Part shown: one piece after another, positions 1 through 57,370 of the stretch
Layout of the letters: each line of letters opens with the position of its first letter
Numbering within the stretch: position 1 is the first letter of the stretch
Origin: Ophthalmolycus amberensis
Taxonomy: Eukaryota > Chordata > Actinopteri > Perciformes > Zoarcidae
NCBI GenBank assembly: GCA_024529925.1
Contig: JAFEUB010001120.1
Coordinates: 417,501 to 481,500 of the forward strand
Length of the DNA stretch: 64,000 nucleotides
Direction of reading: 5' to 3'
Position numbers and translations under genes: made by a program
Notes under the pieces: generated by a model
What the model was told of the DNA's origin: nothing
The model's database searches: none
What the model saw: only the letters and a program-made list of their open reading frames with translations

Positions 1-524
1 AGATGTACTCTTTTCTTATTGACGGCACAAACTAGGCCCATAATTACATGAGATGATTCATCTACAAACTTCCTCACTGGCTGTTAAATGCTGACAATGA
101 GCGTTAATGAATGAACTGACAGTGAATGTAATAATGACTATGACTCACTGTCCAATAATGAAGTGTAAATATAAATACCCACGTGTAGACTCAGCCACTC
201 TTGCCGTTACCCTGAATGGTTCATATGAATTACAATATCCGTGGCACTTGACTTTATTACTTAAGGGCCTCTTTAGAAAAGGCTCAGATGGGATAGTGTT
301 ACCCTTCAAGGATAAGTTATGTGTAGAGAGGGAGCGTTGCTGTCTAGGTATGTAATGTATCTTGTAAAACAAGCGCGTACCGGCTCACATGGCAAATGTT
401 CTCTGACATTTTATTTATTTATTCTCAAATATGAAAAAAACCTATTTTAATCATCACCAGTACCAATGCAGGTGCTCGTCTGCATCACTCAGTCATGACT
501 TGCTGCCCTTTTTTTTATTCTTTA

Positions 525-625
525 TATATTTTTTTTCTTGTTTATTGTAAATTTCTGTATGTACATTGAGAGCGGAGTGGAAACCGGAGACAAATACATG
601 GCCAATAAAGCTGATTCTGACTCGC
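525..625 (+). mobile_element. LINE-type 3' tail fragment
   Basis: Sequence 'gtacattgagagcggagtgg...ggccaataaagctgattctga' resembles the 3' end of non-LTR elements I recall as abundant in fish (gccaataaagctgattctgattc repeats). No coding part is present upstream. Followed immediately by poly-C. Confidence 0.45.
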
Positions 626-3600
626 AACCCCCCCCCCCCATGAGAAAAATGAACAAGTGATTTTTCTCGATAGGGTGGTGAACGAACAATGCTTGGCTTC
701 AATCAATGAGGGTGTGACTCGCTACTTTCTAAAAACCTGGTTTGAAATGATTTGAGCGCTGGTTGATTTAAGTGCTGGTTATTTGTTGGATTGAATGGGC
801 GTCATCAGCGGTAATCAGCCTCATGGATGTGGGTTAGAGGGGGGCTGCTGGTAGGTTCAGAAGGTTCATTATCATCTGGTCACATGGTGGGTCAACGTCA
901 CAAACACAAGAAGATGACGACCTCTCTGGGCGGAAGCAAAGGTGGAGGTCAAGTGATGGAGTATAATGTTTTAGGAAATGACTGAGCATTCTTTGAAAGA
1001 TGAAACGAGACACATGGGACTGTTTTTTAAAAGATTTAAATCTTCAGCAGGGACCAGTGGTGCTTGGGGCCACCGACAGACCACCCTCATGCTTTAAGAT
1101 AACAGCACTGGTCCACACATGAGATTACCGATGAAAATGTCAAACCCAAAGTTTTGACCTGATGGAGGCTAAGGACTGAACTGATAGTTATAGAGTAAGA
1201 GATTTTGATCCGATATCTGCAAATTAGATTTTTTTTTGCTGTATCAGAACCTTGTTGATACTATAGTTCAAAACAGCTATATCTTGTCATTAGGATCTAC
1301 CAGCCGTCGAGACGCAAAGCTGTCAAGTTCGGTGTTAAAACCCCTTTTACATGACGGGGAGCAGCGGCAGCCTTGTTTGCCAAATTGATCATTATGATTA
1401 GAGACTTCAATGAAGAGGCAAAGACTCCCAGAAGAGGGCCACTTAACTCCGCCAGAATCAGATTAAATAACGTCAAGTTATAGCTCACTAATGATTCCCC
1501 ACTTTGCAAAAAAAACTCATCCCACTTTATAACAATTTATTCCAAGGGCTGTGTTCATATATCCAAAAGCCATAATCTTGTATAATCGCCTCATGGTCAC
1601 AACCTCCTGCCTCGCTATCTGTCTCCATCCGAGTCTCCCTCAACATCCTAATTTAATGTCATTGGCAGATTTCTTTGCCATCCATAAACCTAGCGCCGCA
1701 ATTAAACACAATGGGGACAGGGCAGATTAATCCTTTAATGACTCATTTACTCATTTCACTCTTCATTCTGGAGGGAGAGTGAGAGACAGGAGGCACAGAG
1801 GCAAAGGAAACCCAACAAACTAACAGGAAGGGTAAACAATGACAGGATAAAAGAAAGGAACAAAGAAGATGGAGAATGCATTTAGGGGATTTGAAGTATT
1901 TATTGCATGGGGACTGTTTTTTCTTTGAAGGCAAATTTCATCAAATTACAGCGGATTCATCCGTTCCATGTTCACATTCATTGCAGACGAACGGGCTGGT
2001 TTGTGGCACCGAGGTCTACTTCATCTCTCTCTTTCTAATCTCTATTCTCCTCCACACCAAAGAACGTGGCTAAATAAAGGAGTTAATGTGCACCATCGTC
2101 TTTATGCCTGCCGCCCCCTCTCTATTTTCTCATTTTTAAGTCTTTGAAAAATAAATAGGTTCTTTAAATATTCATCAGGCGAGGACATTAGCCGGCCGAA
2201 TCTCCTGAATCTCACTGAAAATGGAAAAATGTATTAAAGATGATGGGTGGGCATTTCATCCATCCAGTCTGACAGATAGAATATTATATAATGAACGGCT
2301 TCTTTGTAGAATACCATAAATGTGAACCTTTTATTAAGATTGTGATGGTTTTTTGTTTTAGTAGACAATTGCAGTGTTGCACTGTTTTCACCAGTGTTTT
2401 GCGACCCAATTCACGATAGGCCTCATCCATAAATCACCAGATGAGTGAATATGTGCGTGAATGAATGTCCCTGACCATGTTTGATGCCATTTCCACATTA
2501 TCTTATATCATCTTGAATAAACAAGCCATTTTGAAGAGATGCACGTTGGAAAACAATCACAACTTTGTCAGTTAAACAACGAGTCAATCTTACCGGTACC
2601 GGTAGGTCACAATTGTCAGAACATTCAGGCGTCTCATGCGTTAGAGCGGTTTTGGTGAGTTCACGTTCAACATTTGCATATTTATTTTCGATGTGCTCTC
2701 CTCGCTGGTTGAAGTTGAAGTGGGCGAGGACTTTGTGGACTTTTTTGCCTCTCAAGCTACTACAGTCCACTCTACCTTCTCATCGGAGGTTGTTGAGGCT
2801 GAGAGGGAGACAGCAGACACCACTCAGGGCTGACACGAGCACCGCCGCCTCTTCTCGATATTATAGGTCAATAAATGATTCTGTCATATTTTCACCAACA
2901 GGGAATATTATCATAAAAAGGATGGCAGAACTGAGCATAAATCAGTTATGATGCAAAAACAACTTCATCTATCATAAAGTATCTGTATCAAGGACACTAA
3001 ATGTGATTTTATGAATTCAAAGGACTGTGCAATAATAACACAGAGGATTACATTTCACTCATATTTTGTTTGTTATACTACAGAATGTGCTGCCATTTCT
3101 TTGTGAAACCAAACCTTCGCCCTTGAGTAAAGATACTATTAAAGTATCTTTTCCCACTATCAGGTCTGACTGCTATTAAACAACGGGATCCAAATCACAA
3201 CTGGACTTTTAACGCAAAAACAAAAGAGGAAAGGAAAATAATGTGAAAAGAGGCGCAAGAGAAAACGACAGCACTTCGAAGATACTTTACTTATATTGAT
3301 GAAAAAATAATAACTTCATGTTCAGAGAGAAAGAAGCGAGTTGTCAGGAACACTAAAAACGACATCAAAGATGGAACGATATGATGGAAATAGAACAGAA
3401 CAGATATTGGATGTCAAGAGATGCTGATCACGTGATAATTGATCAAACAAGTAAAGTATCTCCAGGGAGACGGATGACAATGTGTACACCCCGTACTTCA
3501 TCAGCCTCTTCCTCCCCGTCTGATGTCTGTTCAGTAATTGGAGGTATAAAAACATTATTTAACTCAGCGGGACGACTGCTCGCAGCTGAGCTCTGATGAC

Positions 3601-4337
3601 TCAACTCAGGAAGTTTCGGCTTATGTGCCATTAGGGCTCCGGCAGAGCAAACATGGAATTAATGTAAACACAAACTCTCAAAGTCTCTGCAATTTGTACA
3701 CGCAGTATTTTACCCTAAAAGAAAAATTCACTCGGTGGGTCACAGTTTGTTCCGTGAAATCTGCTGGATTATTCTAAAGCAAAGGGAGGTAACAGCAGAT
3801 GGTGAAAGGACAGAAAGGATAAAGCCTCTTCCAAATGAGGGTGGCCAAACAGTGATGCATCCTGCCAGAGACACAGAAATTGTTCCCAATTCAAATCCTT
3901 CGTTGCATCTCATCCCTTCTCTCTCTCTCTCTCTCTGCCATCACATTTTATGTCTGATTCTCTGCTGTGCCCAATCAAGCTATGAATGCCCAAAAAGTTA
4001 TCTTAAAAAAAAGAGGGGAAAAGTATTTAAAAGTACCAGAGCTTTTGCTGATTTGTGATGTGCATGCATTAGAAAAGAAGCCAGCACTATAAATTAAAGC
4101 TCATTTAGTTTACATATAAACAGTCAGCCTATTGAATTCTTTCTTGATTTATTCCAAAGTAAACAATTGAATCTACTTGGGCATCAAAAAGAAGCTTGTG
4201 TGCTGCAGCAGTGACTGAAATATGTATTTCCTGCACACGTATGACTGACAGGCCGTACAGACTGTAATAATCTATTAATTATTAACTTTCATTGACCTGA
4301 TTGCCTTAGCAACTAAAGATGAGAGTGACTGATGGTG

Positions 4338-4340
<3 letters not shown>

Positions 4341-4372
<32 letters not shown>

Positions 4373-4388
4373 GGGGGGGGGGGGGGGG
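4341..4388. repeat. (TG)15 followed by 17 G
   Basis: Pure TG dinucleotide run 4341-4370, one C, then G 4372-4388. Intronic microsatellite plus homopolymer. Confidence 0.97.
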
Positions 4389-4514
4389 TATTGAATACAA
4401 CCAGCTGCGCTTCTCTGCTGGGACATCTGTATCACAAGGCGATGAGAGGGAACTCATGGTGTTTGGGATAATTAGTAAGATTTACAAGAAGATGGTAAGA
4501 GAATAGCCTGCCGG

Positions 4515-4516
<2 letters not shown>

Positions 4517-4551
<35 letters not shown>

Positions 4552-4569
4552 TGTGTGTGTGTGTGTGTG
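4517..4569. repeat. (GT)n microsatellite
   Basis: About 26 GT units with one CT interruption, followed by a short GA run to 4579. Confidence 0.97.
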
Positions 4570-4714
4570 AGAGAGAGAGTCTGTGGCAGGTGGTGTTTCA
4601 GGCACACTGGCTAATCTAATTTCTGTGTTACAGCTGGCACAGGTAAACATTAAAAACAAACAAAGAAACCTGAATAATCTAAACATCTGTCAGTTGAATC
4701 TCTTGATGTATTTG

Positions 4715-4890
4715 TGATCAATATATTAATTGTTTTGTCTTTAAAATGCCAGAAAATAGTGAAAGCTGCCCATCACAATTTAAAAGATTTTCAATGTTGT
4801 TGTTTAACATAGCTTGTTTGGTGTAACAGATAACTAAAGATATCAAAAATGGTTGTTGATTAGTTTTCTATTGATCAACGAATCACTTCA
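4715..4890 (+). repeat. Anonymous percomorph interspersed repeat
   Basis: 'ttgtctttaaaatgccagaaaatag...cccatcacaattt...ttgattagttttctattgatcaacgaatca' matches a short dispersed repeat I recall from many perciform genomes. A degraded copy in opposite orientation lies near 23551-23850. Confidence 0.5.
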
Positions 4891-5204
4891 GAACCACCTT
4901 TGGCTAAAATCATGAAGATTGTAATGAAATCAAACCCCATTTTTTTGTTTTAATCATTCAACTGGCGAACATTGGGTTGCTTCCACTGTCCACTGTACGT
5001 ATATACACCGACTACGGATGACTACCTCATTCAACCCCACTTCAAAACATCCAAACTATCCCTTTAAGTGTGTAATATTGAGATCTATTTTCCAGTGTTT
5101 CCTACTAGAATAGCTTCTCTGGAGACTGACGGTGAATGTGTTGGTCGATGTAGTGTGACCCCAACAGATGATGCAGACGCTTCAACGACGGACTGGTCTC
5201 CTAC

Positions 5205-49521
<44,317 letters not shown>

Positions 49522-51499
49522 CTGCAACAGAGAGGAGAGAAACCTATTAGCTGTCAGACATATTCATAATCAGGAGTTATTACGCCATTAAAAACCGGTG
49601 GGAGACGAACTGCACCTCTTCACAGCTCGGGTTCCACCAGCACGGACTGTGCTGAGACTGCTGTGTTCGAGATGTGTTGTTTAAAAATGAGAGTGGAGTC
49701 TACAAATAAAACAGCGGAACATCACAGCGGGAGGTAAAGTGGGGAAATATGAAGACGACAGGAAGGTTGATATCAATGCTAACACTGGATATCTTTAAAT
49801 GTATTCTGTGATGGAGAGAAAAGACAACCATCATAATCAATTCTACTTGTGTGCAATACTTGGTGCTCAGGTTAGGATTTAGAATACGCACTGTAATAGA
49901 TTTAAAATACTTCTAGGGCACTTAATATATGGAGACACTTTTGCAAAGATGTACATCATTTCAACCCGCCCTCACTCCCACCTTGGTCAACGCCCCTCGA
50001 TGGCACTCTTCAGTATCTGTATGAGAAGCATGCAGATTTAAACTAACTCCAATACAAACACATCCGCTTCTTTATTAAGCGGTCAGAGCGACTAAGGGCG
50101 TGGAGGTTGGATGGGTCAAACAAACACAGGACTTTCACAGAGGAGACCGCTGTTTGTGTCCTGTGAGAGACAAAGTCAGCATTGACTTTTTCACTGTAGT
50201 TTTGTTGCATTACTTCTGTAGTTTACCAAATGCCTTACAAATGTATTTTCCTAAACCTGTGTAAGTGTAAGGAATCCTAAAAACGGAGTAAATCTACGTC
50301 GGAAGTTCATTTTGTAAAAAAGAGACTGTATAATAAGGGCAAAAACGGACATTTCCACAACCGATGCTAGAGCGTCACAGTCTGAAGCCTCGTCGGGCTC
50401 CTGACCAAGTGACAGTATGTGACGAGTCGGGAGTGAGAATGTGTTAATAGTTTCATTGCCGTTGCCCAACGGCAGTTCTTCCCACAAGTTGCAGCAATCA
50501 TTTACAATTTACAATTATGTTCCTCTTTTCCAAATCAGCGTAGATTAGCTAATCAGCTGAGACATGCAAATCAGTGCCGTATGAGGAGTAAATGAGCTGC
50601 AGTCTACAGGCTAGCTGGTACACAGCTGCATGGAGCGGACGCTGTTAAAACCTGGACGTTTCCACTATTGGCTCGGAAGCGCCACTGCTGCTCCCTCCAC
50701 AGTGATAAATTAGAGATCGGTCGATGCCTCGTATTGCTGGGGATACAAATAACACGAGCAAACTGTTGTGCATGAGGTTGACCTTTTAAATCCGTCCCAA
50801 AAATACATGCAGCCATCCAGCGGGGCGAAATCGTACAGCACAGTGATCCCCTGCTCACAGGCAGAGAGCAAGAGAGAGAGAGATCGGGGACAGAAATGGG
50901 TTTTTACATTTCCACATGAAAAAACCACGAGAGACTCTTCCCCACTGCTGCCCTCTCCCTGCCGTGAGAAATGGAGCGATGTGTCGCCCCTTTGAAAAAC
51001 CAAGTCAACGATTCGGCACATTGAACTGTGCGAATGCCTTTGTTTACTCTGGACCAAAGTCCGTCAACAGATTTAGTTAAAAGGGGGGTGCAGGGAGAGA
51101 AAAAAGGAGGGCAAAAGCTTTCTTTGAAACCATGACATCCACTTTTTATGCCTTGCCGGGAGATGAAAGGATTTAGTTTGACAAGTGCTGGTGGTGTTTT
51201 GTTGTTGTTTTAATTCCTGTGTGTTTATTCCCTCCACACACTGCTGACAGCCACAGAGCTTTACTCAATAAGAGAAGAAACTAAAGACACAGTATAATCA
51301 AGAGGTACTCAGCCATGGGAGTTATTCACTGTGCTATTTGAATGTAGTAACCTCTTAATGTGAATATCATCATCCCCTTTTGTGCCTGTATGATGAATAT
51401 TAAAAGCATTATTTTTTAAGTTATATCGTTTTTTATATATTTGACTTTTACTTCAAGCCTAGTGTGTTTTGCATATATATATATACTGTATATAAAATA

Positions 51500-51800
51500 C
51501 ACATTTTGACCTGATGATACGGCTAAAGAAAATGTTTAGGAATCAATAAGATTATTAATATTCATCCAAAAGGGGGGCAATATTTGGATTTAAATTGAAT
51601 GACAATCCATTCAACAGCTACTGAGACATTTCACTCAAAACCACAAACATTAACCTCATGGCGGCGCTGGAGAAACGGTCAGACAGAAACTAATAAGGAT
51701 TCATCCTCTTGGGAACATGAATGCAAAATGTCATGTTAATCCATCCAATAATTATTTTAATATTCCAGTCTGGACCAAAATCAGTGGCCAGACAGACAAG
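51500..51800 (+). repeat. Dispersed percomorph repeat (copy 3, longest)
   Basis: Runs from 'attttgacctgatgatacggctaaag' through 'gacatttcactcaaaaccacaaacattaacctcatggcggcgct', 'gattcatcctcttgggaacatgaatg' to 'ttccagtctggaccaaaatcagtgg'. Same family as 13130-13320 and 22325-22420. Confidence 0.7.
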
Positions 51801-52131
51801 TAAGGAGATAAAAATGGAAGCAGTAAAGGGAGTTTATTCATATTGGCTAAAATCACAAGCTTGTTCCACAGGGTTTCGCAATCTGTCCCGTCATTTGGGA
51901 CTGATTGCAAGGAGCCAAATAAAGCTGAGAAAATTTGGTTTACTCCAAAATTAAACATCTTTTCCGCCACACGTCTAAATTATTCAGTCCCCTCAGTCTC
52001 TCATCAGCTTAGGAAGGGAATGGAGCAGACGTAACAGTTAGAGGAGCTAAAATCTCCATAACATCCCGAGAGTCATCGGCACACTTCTGCACACGACGTG
52101 CACTAATCATAATGCTGTGGGGTCCGCTGAT

Positions 52132-52156
52132 ACACACACACACACACACACACACA
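52132..52156. repeat. (CA)n microsatellite
   Basis: Pure CA; a second reversed run (GT) is at 52297-52325. Confidence 0.96.
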
Positions 52157-52294
52157 ACAACATAACAAACACACACAGTGCATGCACTTACATGTATACA
52201 CATACACGAGCAGAGACTGTCAAGATCCTCATGAACCAATACACCCGCGTCGAAACACATCAGCCTATTGTGCCCGACAAATGGTCAGAGAGAC

Positions 52295-52296
<2 letters not shown>

Positions 52297-52325
<29 letters not shown>
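52297..52325. repeat. (GT)14 microsatellite
   Basis: Pure GT run 140 nt from an opposite-strand CA run; together they could pair as a stem. Confidence 0.96.
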
Positions 52326-52326
<1 letters not shown>

Positions 52327-53119
52327 TTTGTATGTGTCAAGGAAAAAGACAATGGCTGCCTGAGAGACAAAGGCTGCCAATATTGTCATCATTGTCATCA
52401 TGAGGGATTAGTAGATGTTGGATCTTGCAAGCCGGCAACATGCAAAAAGCAGATATTATTCTAAAGCGGGACTTCAGATATCAGACAGTAATTGGGGTAA
52501 ATATTCACAATATTTAAAATGTAACCGTATTAATGGGATAAATTTAGATGTATGTATGATGATGTAGTTTCAATGACAAAGAACAACATCCTGAATACAT
52601 AAGCATATATATAGTCTGTATAAAACTAGTCCACCATCCTGACTTTGGGGGCTTTGTGAGGCAGTACAATGCACACTATTTAGGGGACTTTCTCAGCTTG
52701 AACTGATCCTCTCAGGCGGTGCTCCCTCCCAGACTAGGCGCTTGTTAAGGCAGTACCACAGCCATAAAGCAGGTCCTGCCTTAAGGCGGAATTATCTTTG
52801 TCGAGGTGTGTTCAGCTTACGATTTAACCCTTTGTCACAACACCGGATGTCTGCATCATGCAGTTTTGTGCTATGTACATTACATTCATTGCACAGCAAG
52901 GGCTGTGAGAAAGTTAGCAATTTGTAAGACTCTAGATTGTAAAATTCATCCATCCATCCATCGCTGTACGCAAAGTACAGCAACGCCTTAATGGAGAAGC
53001 ACCACTTTGCCTTAGATATGCATGATTCCAAGCTGTAAACACACCTTATGACCAACATCCAATACTCATTCTTCTTTAACTTCATCTCCACCAATTCCTG
53101 AGGTAAACATGTGGCTCTG

Positions 53120-53270
53120 AGATGGATAAATCCTCCGCAGTGTACACCAGCTAGTTGCTAACTTTGTCAGTGGTTCCGTCAGAGCAGAGCTTGCTTGCTG
53201 AAAAGTAGGTGTCAGAGAGCTGTGAGAGGCTGAACCAAACATAAAGTCGTGGGCTGTAGAAACCAATGAT
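53120..53270. repeat. Anonymous percomorph repeat
   Basis: 'acaccagctagttgctaactttgtcag...gtgtcagagagctgtgagaggctgaacc' is a diverged relative of 19480-19600. Confidence 0.4.
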
Positions 53271-53660
53271 GCGTGCTATGAACAGACTGGGATCACAATG
53301 ACATCATGAAGATGAAAGGCTGAATGTTTGGGTTGTTCCTTTTGGTTGAGCACCATGGTAGATGGCAAATTCTTGTTTTTTTCTTTGCATATAGTAAACC
53401 CTCTACATGCACATAAAACATTATTATATACATGCAGTAAGAATTTTAATTATTTATTCATTGTTTACATGTTTTTAAAGCAGCCAAAGTGCTATAGCCT
53501 GTTTTGATTACACTTTGTTATTCTGCTGTACCATATAGTTATATTTTTGGACTTTTGGGAAAAGATCATGTGATTCAGAATAAAATTAACGATGTATTCA
53601 TTGTTTAATAGAAACTGCAATGTCAGCTTCAAACACACGCTTCCTTTTACTTCCTTTTGG

Positions 53661-53682
53661 TGTGTGTGTGTGTGTGTGTGTG
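53661..53682. repeat. (TG)11 microsatellite
   Basis: Pure run. Confidence 0.95.
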
Positions 53683-54793
53683 CATTTTTCTGAAGCGTGA
53701 AAATGTGAAGAAAAACAGAGAGAGAGAGTGCGAGACAGACAGAGCGAATCCTCTTCTCATCTCCTCGGGTCGATCGGGTTCCTGTCCTTGGAGGAGTTTG
53801 CATAAATGACAGCGATCCCAGGCAGATCGATAAGGTGACAGCGAAATGCCACAAATTTCATCTGCCAGCTGGAAGAACGTCACAGCTGAGAAACTAACTA
53901 CGACTCTCACCAGGCGTGAGTCCCAGCTAGCTGCTGGATGAAATGTGACTCTGCTGTCAAACAAAGGAAAAGCTGAAAAAAGACGTTTGTTTGTTTTTAA
54001 AAAGAACTTCCTTCTGCTCACTTTCTTGGCGTTATGGGATCGTCTCTGTACAAAGCAACTCTATAACCTTTATGAATATATTCAAGAGATGTGAACTTTC
54101 TTTCACCTTTTTTGTTATTTGGATACAGGACTTGTTAGTAAGTGTCAAATCATGAATATTCTGCATTGCACTCTTGACATTTGCTTCAGAAAGCGGGTTC
54201 AATGAACAAACAGTTACTGTCGTGTCAAGACGACACCAGACGATAAGAATATATCCACAAACAGACAGATACATTATCTACATAGAGATACAAGTCAAAC
54301 TGGGAAATACGGACGAACGGACTCAGCCGTTCATATCTCACTGCAAACTTGTTTTCTTATATCAACTTAGAAACAACTAATTCAACCCGTTTTCAAAAGG
54401 AACCAAAGATAATGAAAAAAGAATAAGGCATGCAAAAAGATGATGCTTAATTTAGGAAAATACTTCAAAAATTTTATACATTAGAAACAAGTTAAGATAT
54501 ACCTACTGCACAGGCAGGTTAATTCACTATTATTAAGGAAATAAAACTTTAAAGGACTCAATCACAGACAAAAGCAACTTGACAAGAAAGAGAGGAATTC
54601 ATCTGACAACTTTTAACTGGTCACATTTCTATTGTTGGCTAATATAATGACCAACACGTCTTCAAACAAACACTAATAGTCACTTCCTGTGAATGTGTTG
54701 TAATCCCAGTTTGTCTATGCTTGGTTCACATAGCCGGTGCGGCCGTGTGTGGCCCGGCTGAACACTGTTAGCTCCGTCAGCGCTTGTTTGCAC

Positions 54794-55063
54794 CGTTCGC
54801 GCTGTTAGCAACGTTCGCGCTGTTAGCAACGCTCGCGCTGTTAGCAACGTTCGCGCTGTTTGCAACGTTCACGCTGTTAGCAACGTTCGCGCTGTTAGCA
54901 ACGTTCGCGCTGTTAGCAACGTTCGCGCTGTTAGCAACGTTTGCGCTGTTAGCAACGTTCGCGCTGTTAGCAATGTTCGCGCTGTTAGCAACTTTCGCGC
55001 TGTTAGCAACGTTGGCGCTGTTAGTAACGTTGCCGCTGTTAGCAACGTTCGCGCTGTTAGCAA
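54794..55063. repeat. 18-bp CpG-rich minisatellite, 15 units
   Basis: Unit CGTTCGCGCTGTTAGCAA, 15 tandem copies with a few substitutions (for example TTTGCAAC at 54859, AATG at 54971, GGCG at 55013). Three CpGs per unit, so about 40 CpGs in 270 bp in an otherwise CpG-poor region. Because 18 is a multiple of three, several frames stay open, which explains spurious Ala/Asn/Val- and Leu/Ala-rich ORFs. Confidence 0.97.
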
Positions 55064-56904
55064 CGTTAGCTGAGAGCCGCCGGCTCAGTCGTCGCCCACG
55101 TTGAGAGCCGCGTGAAGGCTCAATGATAGATGTGCTCTGAATTTGTAAATCAGCACCTTTAATCTGAAGAAAACACGAAATCTCTCCAGGACATTTCAAC
55201 AATAACAGTGAGAGGTAGTCTGACAGGGGAGGGAGGTCATAACTTTTTAATTGGTAATAAAAGACAAGATTCTGAGGTGATCAAAGCATGACATGAAGCT
55301 GATTAATTTTCACTTCTCCAACACTCTCAAATCTCAAATCCTGTCACTCTAAATTACTTGTGTTCTATTTTTAGACTCTTGTTGTTGTTGCTTTTGCCTG
55401 CTGCCGGCTATACCTCTCACACCCAGACATGGCCAATATGTTTGCAAGATACAGCTCTGTGGTTTTGTATTTTTATGATTTGTTGCTACCTGGATTCATA
55501 CTGTAGCGAGATGTCTCTCTGAGGGCAGATTGGAGTATTTATTCCTTTTGTAGCAGACATCTCTTAAAAAACTAAAATGTCTATGACACAATCTGAACTA
55601 ACAAACTTTGTCCAGAGACTATCCTCAGGAGCCTATGGGTCACTAAGTGGTCCCTGCCTGGACGAACTCAAGATAGGACCTGGGGTCACTAATGGCACTG
55701 AAACAGTTAAGGCTGGCCCTACAGTGTTTAATGACCCCACCTTTATGGTCACGAGCATCCACATTCCTGAGGACACAGAGATGCATCCAATTGTAGTAAA
55801 CAACTTAAAGAAACGTGTACTTTATGTGCTAGTCCTAGTCTTAGTAAGTCCCTGTATTTGATTTATATATATAGACATCTGAGTTTATAAAGGTTATGTA
55901 TAGTTAAGTTCTTGATAGCCAACTCTGCTTACATTTATTTTAGTGTCCTGCCATACAAACTGGATGTTCATTGGATGTTCATGTCGACATAGGTCTGTCT
56001 GTGTCATGATATTAGTGCCTATATATGTTGGGGGATTGTTTAATTAATCGCATCTCTAATTGATCAGGTTTTAATTCAGACATTTATATCAAACTGCTTG
56101 GTAGCGTTCAACAGCTGAGATAGCTCACATTTAAAATATGGAAGACTTAAAGAGACTATGTGAGTAACTAGTATTAATTGGGCAGAATAAGGTTGAATTA
56201 AATAACTAAGACAGTTGATAGAGTGGGAGTGGTTTGCCGCCATGACATTACACTCTTTCTCAAGAAGACATCAGAGGACACTTCTCTCTGTCCTCTTCTA
56301 CACTGCACTTCGACAAATTTGAATTATTATTTATTAAATCTGCTACCAGCAACAATGCCACACTTTAGTTCCAAATAACTGCAGTAACAAACAACAATAC
56401 AAGTCTCGTCCGATTCCAAGGGAGATGTGGAGTGGTTTGTTTACGGCGGGACTGCAATCCAAAGCCGCTGCAACATGCAACATCAAAAAAAAAAAAGCAT
56501 TTATGAAATTATGATTGACTTCAGATATCCGGCAGAGCCTAATGCCTTGAGAAAGCCACGATACTTGATGCTGGGACTTAAGCAGAAATCAAAGTCCAGC
56601 GCCACAAACACATTTCAACCCTGAAGGTTTACTGCAGGCCATTCCGATTGCTCAATGTATATATTATTTACTTTTTAGATACTCCTCACTGCAAGTTCAC
56701 CACATCCAGCATGAGATCCACTGGAGCAGTAAAGCGAACCCATTTAAAACTCACAGTAACACAGTCATGGTGGTTCAAGGCAGGAAAGGGAAGGTTAGAT
56801 GTCGAAGGAGAGCGTTAGAGCCAAGAAGAACAAAGTCGGCATCTTTATAGCTTTCACATCTCAACGATACAATTGGGATGCAACCCAGGTGCTGTCAGTG
56901 GCCC

Positions 56905-56925
56905 TGTGTGTGTGTGTGTGTGTGT
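56905..56925. repeat. (TG)n microsatellite
   Basis: Short pure TG run. Confidence 0.93.
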
Positions 56926-57289
56926 TGCAGAGACCCCGAGTTGATTACAGCCCACCTTGTGTCTACTTTCATCTGCCCATAGGTCTTGGCTGTGTCAGGC
57001 TACAACAGCTCTTTGTTCAGGTTTTATTAAGGCGGAATGAGGAGTTCATCCCACTCCGTCTCTCTTTCTCTCTCAGGATTTAGTTTACTGTTGAAGGGAG
57101 CTGAAAAAAAACCTATCAGCTTTACTTCTTTTCTCACATCTTCATTCACCCTTTGTTGCCCGAGACAGCGCTGAAAGAAAAGATGTACTTTTTAGTACAA
57201 ATGCAGTCGTTTCTAATTTTGTTTAGCGTTAAAAAAACATCGTGGAGCGTTATGTGGAGGACTTGAGTTTGTGTCAGACCTGCAAATAC

Positions 57290-57370
57290 TGTCCACCTTT
57301 AACCATAACAACGATATTTCCATAACCCTAACCAAGTGTTATGTTGCCTAACCCTAACCATAACTTATTT
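57290..57370. repeat. CCTAACC-word fish repeat
   Basis: 'aaccataaccctaaccaagtgttatgttgcctaaccctaaccataac' belongs to a dispersed fish repeat with imperfect TAACC words; not a telomeric array. Confidence 0.5.

Larger units (their letters stand above)
1..5204 (-). other. FAM184A intron after exon o (extends beyond window)
   Basis: No exon found on either strand. Contains a LINE-type 3' tail near 540-625, a poly-C run (628-639), a short fish-repeat fragment near 1145-1185 (ttttgacctgatggaggc), (TG)n with poly-G (4341-4388), a second (GT)n (4517-4569) and a percomorph-type repeat (4715-4890). The stretch 1560-1760 is unique-looking and AT-rich with several TAAT words; I cannot assign a function. 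Confidence 0.7.

Noticed and set aside
1..5204. Further FAM184A 3' exons (QSKEHICRITDLQEELR-like)
   Set aside because: No minus-strand frame in this stretch shows that text or coiled-coil composition with splice sites.
54680..55202. Long Ala/Asn/Val/Ser and Leu/Ala/Thr-rich ORFs on both strands
   Set aside because: They are translations of the 18-bp minisatellite; unit length divisible by three keeps several frames open at once.
57290..57370. Interstitial telomere (CCCTAA) array
   Set aside because: Words are imperfect and not in tandem; fits a known type of dispersed fish repeat better.
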